Positions 25,060 to 34,804 of a DNA stretch of 42,086 nt are shown piece after piece. Every line of letters starts with the position of its first letter. The stretch's first letter is position 1. Source of the stretch: an uncultured Mycoplasmatota bacterium (lineage in GTDB: Bacteria > Bacillota_I > Bacilli_A > RF39 > UBA660); the NCBI GenBank assembly GCA_900553395.1, contig USDJ01000011.1:1-42086 (forward strand), given 5' to 3'. The notes under the pieces are model-generated. The model made no database searches, was not told the origin of the DNA, and saw only the letters and a list, made by a program, of their open reading frames with translations. The position numbers and the translations under genes are program-made.

Positions 25060-26814
25060 TTATCTTCCTTGCCAAATATCTACTACATTTACATTACTAC
25101 TATGAGGTTCTGGATTTGGCATTTTCATCTTAATTATCATTGGAACTTTAAATGCTCTACCAAAAGCAACGCACATACCTGGCTGCAAACTTTTTTGTTT
25201 TTCCATAATTTCTGCACTCATATTAGGTAACATCTTTTTAATATACTCCAAATCTCTTGGATGCGTCATTTTAAATATCAGAAAATTGCTTATCTGAGAT
25301 ATAACTGTTTCTGAAAGTTCAACAGGTCTTTGAGAAACAAGGTTTAAAATAAGTCCAAACTTTCTACCCTCTTTAGCTATTCTTTCAAAAATATTATAGC
25401 CTAATAAGAAATTATCCTGATCATTTTGTACATATCTATGTGATTCTTCCAATAATAAATGAAATGGAACAGCACCTCTTGTTTGCAAATGCTTAGTATA
25501 GTAAAAGAGCATTTTAGAATATATTTTTACTATTGTTTTAGCTAATCTATCATCTATATCTTCTAAGTTAAAATTAACTATTTGTGACTTTCTTCCATTT
25601 TTTGTTACTAAACTAGCTATATAACCATTTAAATCTACATAGTTTGGATAGTTAAAGAAATCTGCATTTTCACTTATAGCTATAGAGTGTAATCTTACTT
25701 TTAAAGTTATAGCTTCATCATATAATTTTTCATTTCTTAAAAAGCCATCACTTATTAATGTAAAATCCAATGCTTTGCCTAGTGTATCTAACCCAAATGC
25801 ATGATCGTTAGGAGCTTCATAATTATCTAATGAGTCATCTATAAAACTAGTTATATATTGAGTTATTAAAACACTTTCAGTGAAATCTCCACTTCTATCT
25901 ATTAAAAAGCACTCTCTAAATTTTCTTACATAACCAATTCCTTGTATTGGTGCCTCTAAATTAAATTCATTAGTTTGACAACCAGATACTATAGTAAATA
26001 TGTCATTTCTTTTACTTGCAGCAGTTTGATTAGTATATAAAACATCCAAAATAGCTTTAGCAATCAAATGATTTTTGTACTTTGTAGCTTCTTCTGTATC
26101 CATTGATATTATTCTAGCTAATTTTATCATTTTTTCTATTATTTGTAGCTGTGAATGCTTTTCTGCATTTAAAAGAAGAGCAAAATCATCTATATCGAGT
26201 AACCATAGTGGAATTCTTAATATCTCACCATTAGTATCCATCTTATTTGTAGTATAATACTTAAATTGATAGTTAGGATTAACCTCACTTAATCTCTCAA
26301 AAGCATTATGATACTCTCCATAGGCATCAAATATCATATAATTTGCTCTATATGGATTAAACTTTTCATTATAAAATAAGCTTTGAATAAAACTTGCTAC
26401 TCCGTAAGATTTACCACTTCCTGTATTACCAAATATAGCTAAGTGATTACTACAAATATCATTAATATTTACATAAATAGGTTTGTCATTATAAAGAGGA
26501 CTTGTACCTATTTGAAACATACCATCGCTATCTTCTCCAGTTATTAATTTTAACTCATCTTCTGTAACTAGTCTTATCTTAGCTTCTAAAGTAGGTTTTC
26601 TTAAGACTCCACCTATAAAATGTCCATTTTCAATTACACCCAAAAAGTTAACTTTGATAATATCTTTAGATACATCTTCAACTTCACCTAATACTTTTCT
26701 ATCTCCATCTTCAAATATGACATGCATATTCATAAGATCCATAGATACTGGCGTACCTTCCATAATACTTATATGAGCTATGCTATCGCTTATATATACT
26801 ATTTTTCCAAACAT
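25060..26814 (-). CDS. HerA-like hexameric ATPase (DUF87)
   Basis: 584 aa of the HerA/FtsK superfamily. N-terminal HAS-barrel-like domain (1-110), then the RecA-type core with Walker A FGNTGSGKSYGVA near 130-142 and Walker B HLLLEESHRYV near 452-462, and a late conserved RPVELSETVISQISN near 508. HerA proteins translocate DNA, often with NurA nuclease, in repair or antiphage roles; no nurA is present. Start 26814 follows GGGTGTGATATT. It is inserted between ylxM and ffh with the SGNH gene, a break from the usual ftsY-ylxM-ffh order. Confidence 0.82.
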   Translation of the reverse strand: MFGKIVYISDSIAHISIMEGTPVSMDLMNMHVIFEDGDRKVLGEVEDVSKDIIKVNFLGVIENGHFIGGVLRKPTLEAKIRLVTEDELKLITGEDSDGMFQIGTSPLYNDKPIYVNINDICSNHLAIFGNTGSGKSYGVASFIQSLFYNEKFNPYRANYMIFDAYGEYHNAFERLSEVNPNYQFKYYTTNKMDTNGEILRIPLWLLDIDDFALLLNAEKHSQLQIIEKMIKLARIISMDTEEATKYKNHLIAKAILDVLYTNQTAASKRNDIFTIVSGCQTNEFNLEAPIQGIGYVRKFRECFLIDRSGDFTESVLITQYITSFIDDSLDNYEAPNDHAFGLDTLGKALDFTLISDGFLRNEKLYDEAITLKVRLHSIAISENADFFNYPNYVDLNGYIASLVTKNGRKSQIVNFNLEDIDDRLAKTIVKIYSKMLFYYTKHLQTRGAVPFHLLLEESHRYVQNDQDNFLLGYNIFERIAKEGRKFGLILNLVSQRPVELSETVISQISNFLIFKMTHPRDLEYIKKMLPNMSAEIMEKQKSLQPGMCVAFGRAFKVPMIIKMKMPNPEPHSSNVNVVDIWQGR

Positions 26815-26826
26815 AATATCACACCC

Positions 26827-27111
26827 TTATATTAATTCCTCAATTTTTAATTTTATATCATCATCTAAATCTTTTATTAATTCTTCTAATTTTTTCTTAT
26901 TACTATATAAGTGCAACTTGCTTTCATAATAGTCAAGCCTATTTAATATATCTTTTAAATTCTTATGAACAGCATTACGACTTATCGTATAATTATCAGC
27001 TATCTCCTGAAGTGTCAAATTATTAAAATAATAATCTTCAAAATATTTTTTTTGCTTATCTGTAAATAAAGATCCATAATAGTCAAAAAGTTCTACATAA
27101 TATATATTCAT
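26827..27111 (-). CDS. ylxM: YlxM, SRP-associated helix-turn-helix protein
   Basis: 94-aa YlxM/p13 family protein that modulates SRP function in Firmicutes. It shows the family's YYGSLFTDKQKKYFEDYY start and the HTH-like LTLQEIADNYTISRNAVHK near 32-50, with a coiled C-terminus. Its ATG overlaps the preceding TAA by one base. Confidence 0.92.
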   Translation of the reverse strand: MNIYYVELFDYYGSLFTDKQKKYFEDYYFNNLTLQEIADNYTISRNAVHKNLKDILNRLDYYESKLHLYSNKKKLEELIKDLDDDIKLKIEELI

Positions 27112-27383
27112 TAAAATACATACTCCACTAAAGTAGTAATTAAAACAAATATACCAACAACTATATATACACTTGTCATATATTTTTTCTTATAAAATTT
27201 TTGATTGTTATAAGCCATAGTAAACATAATCATAACGATTATAGAGTAAAAAGCTGGCATAAAAACGTCACTTATTAAATTTATAATAGCAAATATTAAC
27301 ATAAGTTCTGTTAAAACTACTTGAACTAAAAGACCTACTTCTTTTGAACTATATTCCTTTAAATTAACTATCTTTGTATTCAT
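27111..27383 (-). CDS. Small membrane protein, unknown
   Basis: 90 aa with about three spans (18-38, 43-58, 70-88) after a polar start. No family recognised. ATG 27383 is preferred because GAGGT lies five bases upstream; the GTG at 27395 would overlap that site. It is packed between ftsY and ylxM with overlapping ends, so it is probably co-translated with SRP genes and could relate to membrane insertion. Confidence 0.6.
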   Translation of the reverse strand: MNTKIVNLKEYSSKEVGLLVQVVLTELMLIFAIINLISDVFMPAFYSIIVMIMFTMAYNNQKFYKKKYMTSVYIVVGIFVLITTLVEYVF

Positions 27384-27391
27384 ATTATACC

Positions 27392-28357
27392 TCACATATC
27401 TTTAAATAATCCATATATATATTTTTCTATATCAAATACTTGCAAATCAGTTTCCTTTTCTCCAAGTCCCACGAATTTTACTGGAATATCTACTGCTTCT
27501 TTTATTGCAAGTACAATACCACCTTTAGCAGTACCATCTAACTTTGTTAAAACAATACCTGTTATATCAGTAATTTCTTTAAAACTTTTGGCTTGGCTTA
27601 TACCATTCTGACCTGTTGTTGCATCTATTACAAGAAGAGTTTCTGATGGACCATCAGGTATTAATTTTTTAATTACTTTGTTCATTTTTTCAAGTTCATT
27701 CATCAAATTAACTTTATTTTGTAATCTTCCTGCTGTATCAACTAACACAACGTCATAGTTTTCATCAATAGCTTTTTTTACTCCATCATAAACTACACTA
27801 GATGGATCGTTTGATGATCCTACTTCTACATACGTACCAGTTTTTTCTCCCCACATTTTTAACTGTTCTACTGCACCTGCTCTAAAAGTATCACCTGCTA
27901 CCATCAATACTTTTTTACCTTCATTTTTTAACTTGTAGGCAATTTTACCAATTGTAGTAGTTTTACCAACACCATTTACTCCTACAAAAAGTATTACTGT
28001 AGGAGTAACGCTATAATCAATTTTATTTACTATTATTTGATTATTAACGTAAATAATAAACATTTCATCAATTATAACTTCTTTTAAATCATCACTATCC
28101 GTTATATTTTCATGTTTAACACGATATTTTAATTTATCAATAAATTCCATTACTGTATTTACGCCTATATCAGCCATTATAAGTATTTCTTCTAGTTCTT
28201 CAAAATACTCTTTACTAACTTTTTTATATTTTTTATTTAACAAGCTAATTTTATTTGAGAATTCTTTTCTAGTTTTCTCTAGTCCTTTTTGATATACTTG
28301 AACTTCTTCTTGTGCATCTTTTTTAAATATGTTTTTAAATTTATCAAATAATCCCAT
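27392..28357 (-). CDS. ftsY: SRP receptor FtsY
   Basis: 321-aa SRP-family GTPase that docks SRP at the membrane. The acidic A domain is almost absent; the N domain starts near residue 20 and the G domain shows VGVNGVGKTTTIGKIA near 128, DTFRAGAVEQLK near 158, DTAGRLQNKVNLM near 205 and TKLDGTAKGG near 265. ATG 28357 is used, with AGGTGAGG upstream, instead of GTG 28366. A promoter lies directly in front. Confidence 0.95.
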   Translation of the reverse strand: MGLFDKFKNIFKKDAQEEVQVYQKGLEKTRKEFSNKISLLNKKYKKVSKEYFEELEEILIMADIGVNTVMEFIDKLKYRVKHENITDSDDLKEVIIDEMFIIYVNNQIIVNKIDYSVTPTVILFVGVNGVGKTTTIGKIAYKLKNEGKKVLMVAGDTFRAGAVEQLKMWGEKTGTYVEVGSSNDPSSVVYDGVKKAIDENYDVVLVDTAGRLQNKVNLMNELEKMNKVIKKLIPDGPSETLLVIDATTGQNGISQAKSFKEITDITGIVLTKLDGTAKGGIVLAIKEAVDIPVKFVGLGEKETDLQVFDIEKYIYGLFKDM

Positions 28358-28369
28358 TAACCTCACCTT

Positions 28370-28398
28370 ACTATAATAATTTTACTATAAATAGTAAA
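28370..28398 (-). promoter_or_regulatory. Promoter of the ftsY operon
   Basis: Minus strand: -35 TTTACT (28393-28398), 17-base spacer, -10 TATAGT (28370-28375), between the polA terminator and the ftsY start. Confidence 0.55.
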
Positions 28399-28425
28399 AA
28401 AAATAAATGATTTTAAATCATTTAT
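28396..28425 (-). terminator. Terminator of polA
   Basis: 10-bp stem ATAAATGATT/AATCATTTAT with a 3-base loop, then T8 on the minus strand, just after the polA stop. Confidence 0.85.
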
Positions 28426-28434
28426 CTAAAAAAG

Positions 28435-30990
28435 TTATTTAGCTTCGTACCAGTTGTTTCCATATTCTATATCTACTAAAAGAGGTACATCAAACTTAAC
28501 TACATTTTCCATAGTAGATTTTACAACTTTTTTTACTTCTTCAAGTTCGTCTTTTTTACAATCTATAACAAGTTCATCGTGAACTTGAACTAGTATTTTA
28601 CTTTTCAAATTTCTACTATTAAATTCGTTATATAATCTAACCATAGCTATTTTTATTATATCAGCACTCGTACCTTGAATTGGAGTATTTAAAGCCATTC
28701 TTTCGGCACCACTTCTTATCATATAATTTTTGTTTTCTAATTCTTCTATAGTTCTAATTCTACCAAACATAGTTTTAACATAACCAGCTTCATGTGCTTT
28801 TTTTATACATTCATTTTGATAATCCTTAATACCTGGATATGTTTCATAGTAATCATTTATAAATTTACTTGCTTCTTTAGTATTTATACCAAGGTTTTCA
28901 GACAATCCATAGCCACTTATACCGTAAAGAATACCAAAGTTAACCGCTTTAGCCATCCTTCTCATATCTTTACTTACACCTTCTATTGGTACTTTAAATA
29001 TATCACTAGCAGTTTTTGTGTGTATATCTATATTATTATTAAAAGCATCTTTCAAAGACTTAATATTAGCAAGGCAAGAGAATATCCTAAGTTCAATTTG
29101 AGAATAATCAGCACTTAATATTACTGAATCAGGACTTGGTATAAAAGATTTCCTAATAAGTCTTCCATATTCATTTCTAATAGGAATATTTTGTAAATTA
29201 GGTTCTATACTTGAAAGTCTACCAGTTCTTGTTAGAGTTTGAGTATAAATAGTATGTATTTTACCATCTTCAAATATATAATTTATAAGTCCTTCTATAT
29301 ATGTTGTATATAGCTTTGTAAGTAACCTATATTCTAAAATACATTCTATTATAGGATGTTTATCCCTTAATTTTTCAAGCACATCAGCAGCAGTCGAATA
29401 ACCATTTTTACCTTTTTTACCATGAGGTAAACCTAATTTATCAAATAAAACTTCACCTAATTTAATAGGACTAGATATATTAAATTCGCACCCTGCTAAA
29501 TTATATATTGTCCTACTTACTAGTTCAATCTTTATTTTTATTTCTTCGCCCATTTCTAGTAGTTTATCCTTATCAACTCTAAATCCAGTATATTCCATAT
29601 CAGCTAAAACTACACTTAAAGGGATCTCTATATCATTAAATAATTTAGTTAAGTCTTTATTTTCTAATTCACTATAAAATTTATTTTTTGTTTCATAAAT
29701 AAATTTAGCTTTTTTTATAACTATATCTTTAATGTCTAATTTTTCCTTTATAATATTCGTATAAAATGGAATATCATAGCCTAATTGATTTGATAAATAA
29801 CTTATATCATCTTTTATATTATATTCTAATAAGTAAGCAGCTAGGGATGTATCAAAATCCACCTTTATATCAATGCCCTTTTTCTTTAGAGATACTAATA
29901 CTTTTTTATAATCATATGTATATATGGAAGATTTAAGAAAATCTAAAGTTTTTATATTTTCACCAGATATGTAATAAGCTGAATTTTCATTATAAATTCC
30001 CATACCCAAAATATTAGCTTTATGATAATTAGAATCATCAAGTTCTAAATAAAGTGCTGAAGGCTCTAAAATATTTAAATTACTTGTATCTGTAATAATT
30101 TCATACTTTATTTTATCAGTGCTTGATTCTTTCTTCTCATCTTTTAGAAATGAATAAAATTCTAACTCTTCATAAATTTCTTTTAAAGATGCATTAGGAC
30201 CTAAATATTTAATATCATTAACATCTATATCTATAGGAACTTTTTTATATATAGTAGCTATTTCATAACTCATACGAGCAGATTGCTCATCTTTAACTAA
30301 TTTATCTTTAACGCTTCCTTTTATATTATCTATATTTTTGTAGATATTATCTAGAGTTTTATATTCCCTTAAAAGCTTTAAAGCAGTTTTTTCTCCTATT
30401 CCTTTAACTCCAGGTATATTGTCAGAAGAATCTCCCATAAGTGCTTTCAAATCAATTATATTAATAGGATCTATACCCCATTCATCTTTAAAACTTGTAA
30501 GTGTATATCTAATATAATCTTTTTGCTTTAATAATTTCATTCCAACTTCTTCAGTAATAAGTTGCAATAAATCTTTATCACTACTTATAATTAATCCTTC
30601 ATAATCATCTCCTGGAATATTACAATATTCAGAAAAAGTTCCAATAATATCGTCTGCTTCATAATTATCTATTTCATAATATTTAATCCCCATAGCAGTT
30701 AACAATCTTTTAGCATACGGAAATTGGATTTTAAGTTCATCTGGAGTCTCAGTTCTTCCACCTTTATAAAAATCATACTTATCATGTCTAAAAGTTTTAC
30801 CTTTATCAAATGCAACAATCATATAAACTGGATCTTCTTCAGCCACTATCTTATTTATCATATTAGCAAATCCAAATAAAGCATTCGTAGGTAGTCCTTT
30901 ACTATTTTTCATAAAATTGCCATTATATGCAGTAGCATAATAACTTCTAAAAAGTAAGTTATTACCATCTACCATTATTATTTTTTTCAT
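28435..30990 (-). CDS. polA: DNA polymerase I
   Basis: 851-aa repair and Okazaki-fragment polymerase. The 5' nuclease domain (1-290) has VDGNNLLFRSYYA and SSDKDLLQL; the middle domain (about 300-460) keeps the fold but has YLELDD in place of the exonuclease DxE site, so proofreading is likely absent, as in Bacillus and Thermus enzymes. The polymerase domain has ADYSQIELRIFS, RRMAKAVNFGILYG and QVHDELVID. Start 30990 follows TGGTGATATA. It follows pyrH by 14 bases and shares its promoter. Confidence 0.96.
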   Translation of the reverse strand: MKKIIMVDGNNLLFRSYYATAYNGNFMKNSKGLPTNALFGFANMINKIVAEEDPVYMIVAFDKGKTFRHDKYDFYKGGRTETPDELKIQFPYAKRLLTAMGIKYYEIDNYEADDIIGTFSEYCNIPGDDYEGLIISSDKDLLQLITEEVGMKLLKQKDYIRYTLTSFKDEWGIDPINIIDLKALMGDSSDNIPGVKGIGEKTALKLLREYKTLDNIYKNIDNIKGSVKDKLVKDEQSARMSYEIATIYKKVPIDIDVNDIKYLGPNASLKEIYEELEFYSFLKDEKKESSTDKIKYEIITDTSNLNILEPSALYLELDDSNYHKANILGMGIYNENSAYYISGENIKTLDFLKSSIYTYDYKKVLVSLKKKGIDIKVDFDTSLAAYLLEYNIKDDISYLSNQLGYDIPFYTNIIKEKLDIKDIVIKKAKFIYETKNKFYSELENKDLTKLFNDIEIPLSVVLADMEYTGFRVDKDKLLEMGEEIKIKIELVSRTIYNLAGCEFNISSPIKLGEVLFDKLGLPHGKKGKNGYSTAADVLEKLRDKHPIIECILEYRLLTKLYTTYIEGLINYIFEDGKIHTIYTQTLTRTGRLSSIEPNLQNIPIRNEYGRLIRKSFIPSPDSVILSADYSQIELRIFSCLANIKSLKDAFNNNIDIHTKTASDIFKVPIEGVSKDMRRMAKAVNFGILYGISGYGLSENLGINTKEASKFINDYYETYPGIKDYQNECIKKAHEAGYVKTMFGRIRTIEELENKNYMIRSGAERMALNTPIQGTSADIIKIAMVRLYNEFNSRNLKSKILVQVHDELVIDCKKDELEEVKKVVKSTMENVVKFDVPLLVDIEYGNNWYEAK

Positions 30991-31004
30991 TATATCACCA
31001 TTAC

Positions 31005-31700
31005 TTATTTAACTATAGTTCCTATTTTTTCGCCTTCTAGAACTTTTTTTAAATTCCCCTTTTTATTCATATTATAGACTAAAATTGGAATATTATTATC
31101 CATACAAAGAGTAGTTGCTGTTGAATCCATAACATTAAGTTTTTTATTTAATACATCAATATAATTTATCTCATCTATTTTTTTAGCATCATCATACTTA
31201 TTTGGATCTTTATCATATATGCCATCAACATTAGTTGCTTTGAGTAATATGTCTGCATTTATTTCAGCACTTCTTAAAGCTGCTGCTGTATCAGTTGAGA
31301 AAAATGGACTTCCAGTTCCACAACCAAATATAACAATTCTTCCTTTTTCTAAATGTCTTAAAGCTCTTTTTCTAATATAAAATTCAGCTATTTGTCTCAT
31401 TTCTATTCCAGTTTGTACTCTCGACTGAACACCAAGTTGTAAAAAAGCATCATTTATAGCAAGAGCATTCATAGTAGTAGCAAGCATACCAATATGGTCT
31501 GATGTACACTTATCCATATATTTATTACTTCTACCCCTCCAGAAGTTTCCCCCTCCTACTACGATAGCTAATTCGATATCATCACTCAAACTATCCTTTA
31601 TTTCTTCGCATATCTCAAGAACTCTATTAAAATCTATACCACTTTTTTTACTTCCTGCTAATGCTTCTCCACTTAATTTTAGTAAAACTCTTCTTTTCAT
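31005..31700 (-). CDS. pyrH: UMP kinase
   Basis: 231-aa amino-acid-kinase-fold enzyme that converts UMP to UDP with ATP. Motifs: KLSGEALAG near the start, VVGGGNFWRGR near 50, FGCGTGSPFFSTDTAAALRS near 125 and ATNVDGIYDKDPN near 158. ATG 31700 is used because GGAGGT lies between it and the ATG at 31712. The usual neighbours tsf and frr are absent; polA follows instead. Confidence 0.96.
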   Translation of the reverse strand: MKRRVLLKLSGEALAGSKKSGIDFNRVLEICEEIKDSLSDDIELAIVVGGGNFWRGRSNKYMDKCTSDHIGMLATTMNALAINDAFLQLGVQSRVQTGIEMRQIAEFYIRKRALRHLEKGRIVIFGCGTGSPFFSTDTAAALRSAEINADILLKATNVDGIYDKDPNKYDDAKKIDEINYIDVLNKKLNVMDSTATTLCMDNNIPILVYNMNKKGNLKKVLEGEKIGTIVK

Positions 31701-31716
31701 ATATACCTCCATAATT

Positions 31717-31745
31717 ATTATACTATATTTAAATGATTAATCCAA
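31717..31745 (-). promoter_or_regulatory. Promoter of pyrH-polA
   Basis: Minus strand: -35 TTGGAT (31740-31745), 17-base spacer, -10 TATAAT (31717-31722). The -35 lies in the addA stop region. A start near 31710 leaves a very short leader and rules out ATG 31712. Confidence 0.65.
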
Positions 31746-34700
31746 TAAAACTAATTTATCATCTAAAATCGAATATAAATAAGTTTTAACACATTTTTTA
31801 CTAACAGTTTCTATATAGTTTTTATATCCATTTAACTGTTTTAAATAATTGTCATCTAAAATATTTTTCATTTTATAATCTATAATATCTATATGATCAT
31901 CATATTCGAGCATTAAGTCTATAAAACCTCTTCTTTCTACTTTTTCATCTATATATATAAATTCGTATTCTTTATATATATTATTATAATTAGTATCTAT
32001 ATGTTTTAAAAACTTAAGCACAAAAGGATTATTTGTTTTATTAAAATCTTCAGTCTCAAATATATAGTGTAACTTAATTCCTTCCTTTAAATTGTTATAC
32101 TCTTCTTTTGTAATCAAGTTCTCTACTTTTTTAGAGAATTTAGATGTATTAAGATTTTCATATTGAATATTATTTTTTAACTTAACTATTCTTTCAGAAT
32201 TTGCTTTTATTTCTTTTTTATAATTATAATTTTTAATTTTAGAATAATCTTTAGTTAATCCTAATTCATCTAAATCAAGTGCTTTTATATATGGAGTTAA
32301 TACCTCGCTTATTGATTCTAACATATCAGAAATTTTATTATATTCTAATCTTACACTTTTTGGCACCACATCAGTGTAGCTCGTTTTATTATAGTCAATT
32401 GGACATACCATTATTATTTTTTCACGAGCACGTGTAAGCGCTACATAAAACAATCTTATCTTTTCACTTATGCTATCTCTAAGTTCTTTGCTTAAAAATA
32501 AATCTTTGTATATGGTATCTTTTATCCCGTTATCTACATAAGGAGTTATAATATTATTGTTAGAATCAACTATAAATTTAGACTTTGAATCTTCATTATT
32601 TGCTCTTTTACTAAGTCCAGTAAAATAACAAACACTATACTCAAGTCCTTTACTTTTATGTATATTTAATATTTTGACACTATCACTATCACTAGTATTT
32701 AAGGAATACTCTATATCACCAGCTAATAATATATCATCTAAATATTTGGCAAACATTAAAGGAGTATATCCTATATTAGATAAATTTATACTTAAATCCT
32801 TTAAGTAATCTATCTTTATAATAGAAGTTTCTATGTCATTTGTAGTTATCAATTTTTGATATAAATTAAAAGTATCAATTATTTGATTTACAAGATCAAG
32901 TGTAGATATTTCAAATATATTTATGCTTTTGCATAACTTATAAAGATCACTTGTATAAAATTTATTAAATCTCAAAATATCAAATATTTCTTCATCAGGA
33001 GTTTTAAAAAGGTACGACCTAGAAACACTCGTGAATAAATATTTAAACTCGTCATCTAAAGAATTATAATTTATCTTAATTATTAAGTTTATTAAATTCT
33101 TTATTACTAAGATATCATCCCCAAGTGTTAATTTCTCATTTTTAATTTGAACAATAGGCACTCCAACATATTCAAATATCTTCTTATATAATTCGAAGCT
33201 ACTACCCCTATCCATTATAATAGCAAAGTCACTATATTTAGAATTTCTTAATGTATTAGTTTTCTTATCTACTATAGGATAGTTAGAACTAACCTTTTTC
33301 TTAATATCACGAGCTACTATAAAGGCTTCGATCTCATCAGTAGAATATATTGAATCTTTAGCACAATATGTAAAAATATCCATATTATTATCTTCAGTAG
33401 TTTTAAGACTTTCTATATAACTAGTATTACCAAAATTCATTTGGTGAGATTCTTTATATTCAGCATCTCCTATATCCTTATCCATAATAAGATTAAATAT
33501 TAAATTAATATTATCTAATACTTCCGGTCTAGATCTAAAGTTTTTAAGTAAATCAATTTTAATACCACCAATAAAATTTTTATATAAATCATATTTATCT
33601 CTAAATATATATGGATTAGCATTTCTAAATCTATAAATAGATTGTTTTATATCTCCCACCATATAAACATTATTATTAGAAATTAAATTTATAAATTCTT
33701 CTTGAATATCACTGGTATCTTGATATTCATCAATCATAATTTCATCAAAACTATTTCTTAAACTTTCTTTCACTGATTCATTTTCTTTTACTACTTTAAT
33801 CGCTAACTTAGCTATATCATTAAATGTATATAAATCATTTTCTTTCTTATATGTAAGAAATGCAGCATCAAATTTAAGTATTATATCTATTATAGCTTTA
33901 ATATAAGGCTTAGTATTTATTATTGAATCTCTTATTTCATCAGTACTGTTAAACCTTGTTAGATTTTTTAGTTTAGATATTATGTCATTAATTTTATCTT
34001 TATATATCTTAAAATCATCATAACAGTTTTTATTTTTTCTAGGTGAACCTATGATATCTAGGGCACTTTTTATTTCGTCATAAGAATTTGCCTCTAATAA
34101 AGAAGATAAATTATAACTTTCTAAAAATTTTTGATCAACTAATGTCGCTAACTCCTCATAATGAGGTTTAATCGAATTTTTTAAGTCAATCAAATTAGAA
34201 ATATATAATTCAATATTAGATTCTATATATTTAGAGTCAAAATGAGTATCAATATAACTTAGTAAATACTCTTCCTTGTTAGTTAATAAGTCTAACTTAT
34301 TAGATATATTTTTAATAACACTCTTCATTGAATCGTCACTCTTAACGGAGAAATCACCTATAAGCTTTTCAAATTCACTATTTCCATACATGGATTCAAA
34401 TATTTCATCTAATATTTCGTTAGTTTTTAAAAGTTCTATAGAAGAATCCATTATTGAAATATTAGGTGAAACACCTAAAGCGGTGTTATATTTTCTTACA
34501 GTAGAAAGTGCGAAAGAATCAAATGTAGTAATATAAGCAGAATCTATATAATCTAATTGTTCTTTTAGTCCAGCCTTTTTTATGGCACGTCTAATTCTAT
34601 CCTTCATTTCACTTGCTGCAGCATTGGTAAATGTTAGTATTAATAATCTGTTAATATCTCCGCCATTAATTAATTTTCTAATCGTACGTTCAGTAAGAAC

Positions 34701-34790
34701 AGCAGTCTTACCACTACCTGCACCAGCACTTACGATTATATTAGTTCCAGTCTTTTCTATCGCTTCTTCTTGCTCCTTAGTCCAAGCCAT
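31737..34790 (-). CDS. addA: AddA helicase-nuclease subunit
   Basis: 1017-aa UvrD-type helicase and nuclease subunit of AddAB, which processes double-strand ends for RecA. Helicase motifs: SAGAGSGKTAVLTER near 16-30, LLILTFTNAAASEMKDR, IMIDEYQDTSD near 352, GDIKQSIYRFRN, and LFYVALTRAREKI near 785. The C-terminal nuclease shows RRGFIDLMLEY and IDIIDYKMK near 955-980. It is shorter than the roughly 1230-aa Bacillus protein. Start 34790 has GGAGGTGTAAT upstream and lies 14 bases after addB. Confidence 0.95.
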   Translation of the reverse strand: MAWTKEQEEAIEKTGTNIIVSAGAGSGKTAVLTERTIRKLINGGDINRLLILTFTNAAASEMKDRIRRAIKKAGLKEQLDYIDSAYITTFDSFALSTVRKYNTALGVSPNISIMDSSIELLKTNEILDEIFESMYGNSEFEKLIGDFSVKSDDSMKSVIKNISNKLDLLTNKEEYLLSYIDTHFDSKYIESNIELYISNLIDLKNSIKPHYEELATLVDQKFLESYNLSSLLEANSYDEIKSALDIIGSPRKNKNCYDDFKIYKDKINDIISKLKNLTRFNSTDEIRDSIINTKPYIKAIIDIILKFDAAFLTYKKENDLYTFNDIAKLAIKVVKENESVKESLRNSFDEIMIDEYQDTSDIQEEFINLISNNNVYMVGDIKQSIYRFRNANPYIFRDKYDLYKNFIGGIKIDLLKNFRSRPEVLDNINLIFNLIMDKDIGDAEYKESHQMNFGNTSYIESLKTTEDNNMDIFTYCAKDSIYSTDEIEAFIVARDIKKKVSSNYPIVDKKTNTLRNSKYSDFAIIMDRGSSFELYKKIFEYVGVPIVQIKNEKLTLGDDILVIKNLINLIIKINYNSLDDEFKYLFTSVSRSYLFKTPDEEIFDILRFNKFYTSDLYKLCKSINIFEISTLDLVNQIIDTFNLYQKLITTNDIETSIIKIDYLKDLSINLSNIGYTPLMFAKYLDDILLAGDIEYSLNTSDSDSVKILNIHKSKGLEYSVCYFTGLSKRANNEDSKSKFIVDSNNNIITPYVDNGIKDTIYKDLFLSKELRDSISEKIRLFYVALTRAREKIIMVCPIDYNKTSYTDVVPKSVRLEYNKISDMLESISEVLTPYIKALDLDELGLTKDYSKIKNYNYKKEIKANSERIVKLKNNIQYENLNTSKFSKKVENLITKEEYNNLKEGIKLHYIFETEDFNKTNNPFVLKFLKHIDTNYNNIYKEYEFIYIDEKVERRGFIDLMLEYDDHIDIIDYKMKNILDDNYLKQLNGYKNYIETVSKKCVKTYLYSILDDKLVLLD

Positions 34791-34804
34791 ATTACACCTC
34801 CAAT

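Noticed and set aside
23836..26814. Type IV secretion or conjugation module (TrbC-like head plus HerA/VirB4-like ATPase)
   Set aside because: No other conjugation genes, relaxase or attachment sites are present. The ATPase fits HerA with a HAS barrel better than VirB4, and the region is embedded in housekeeping genes.
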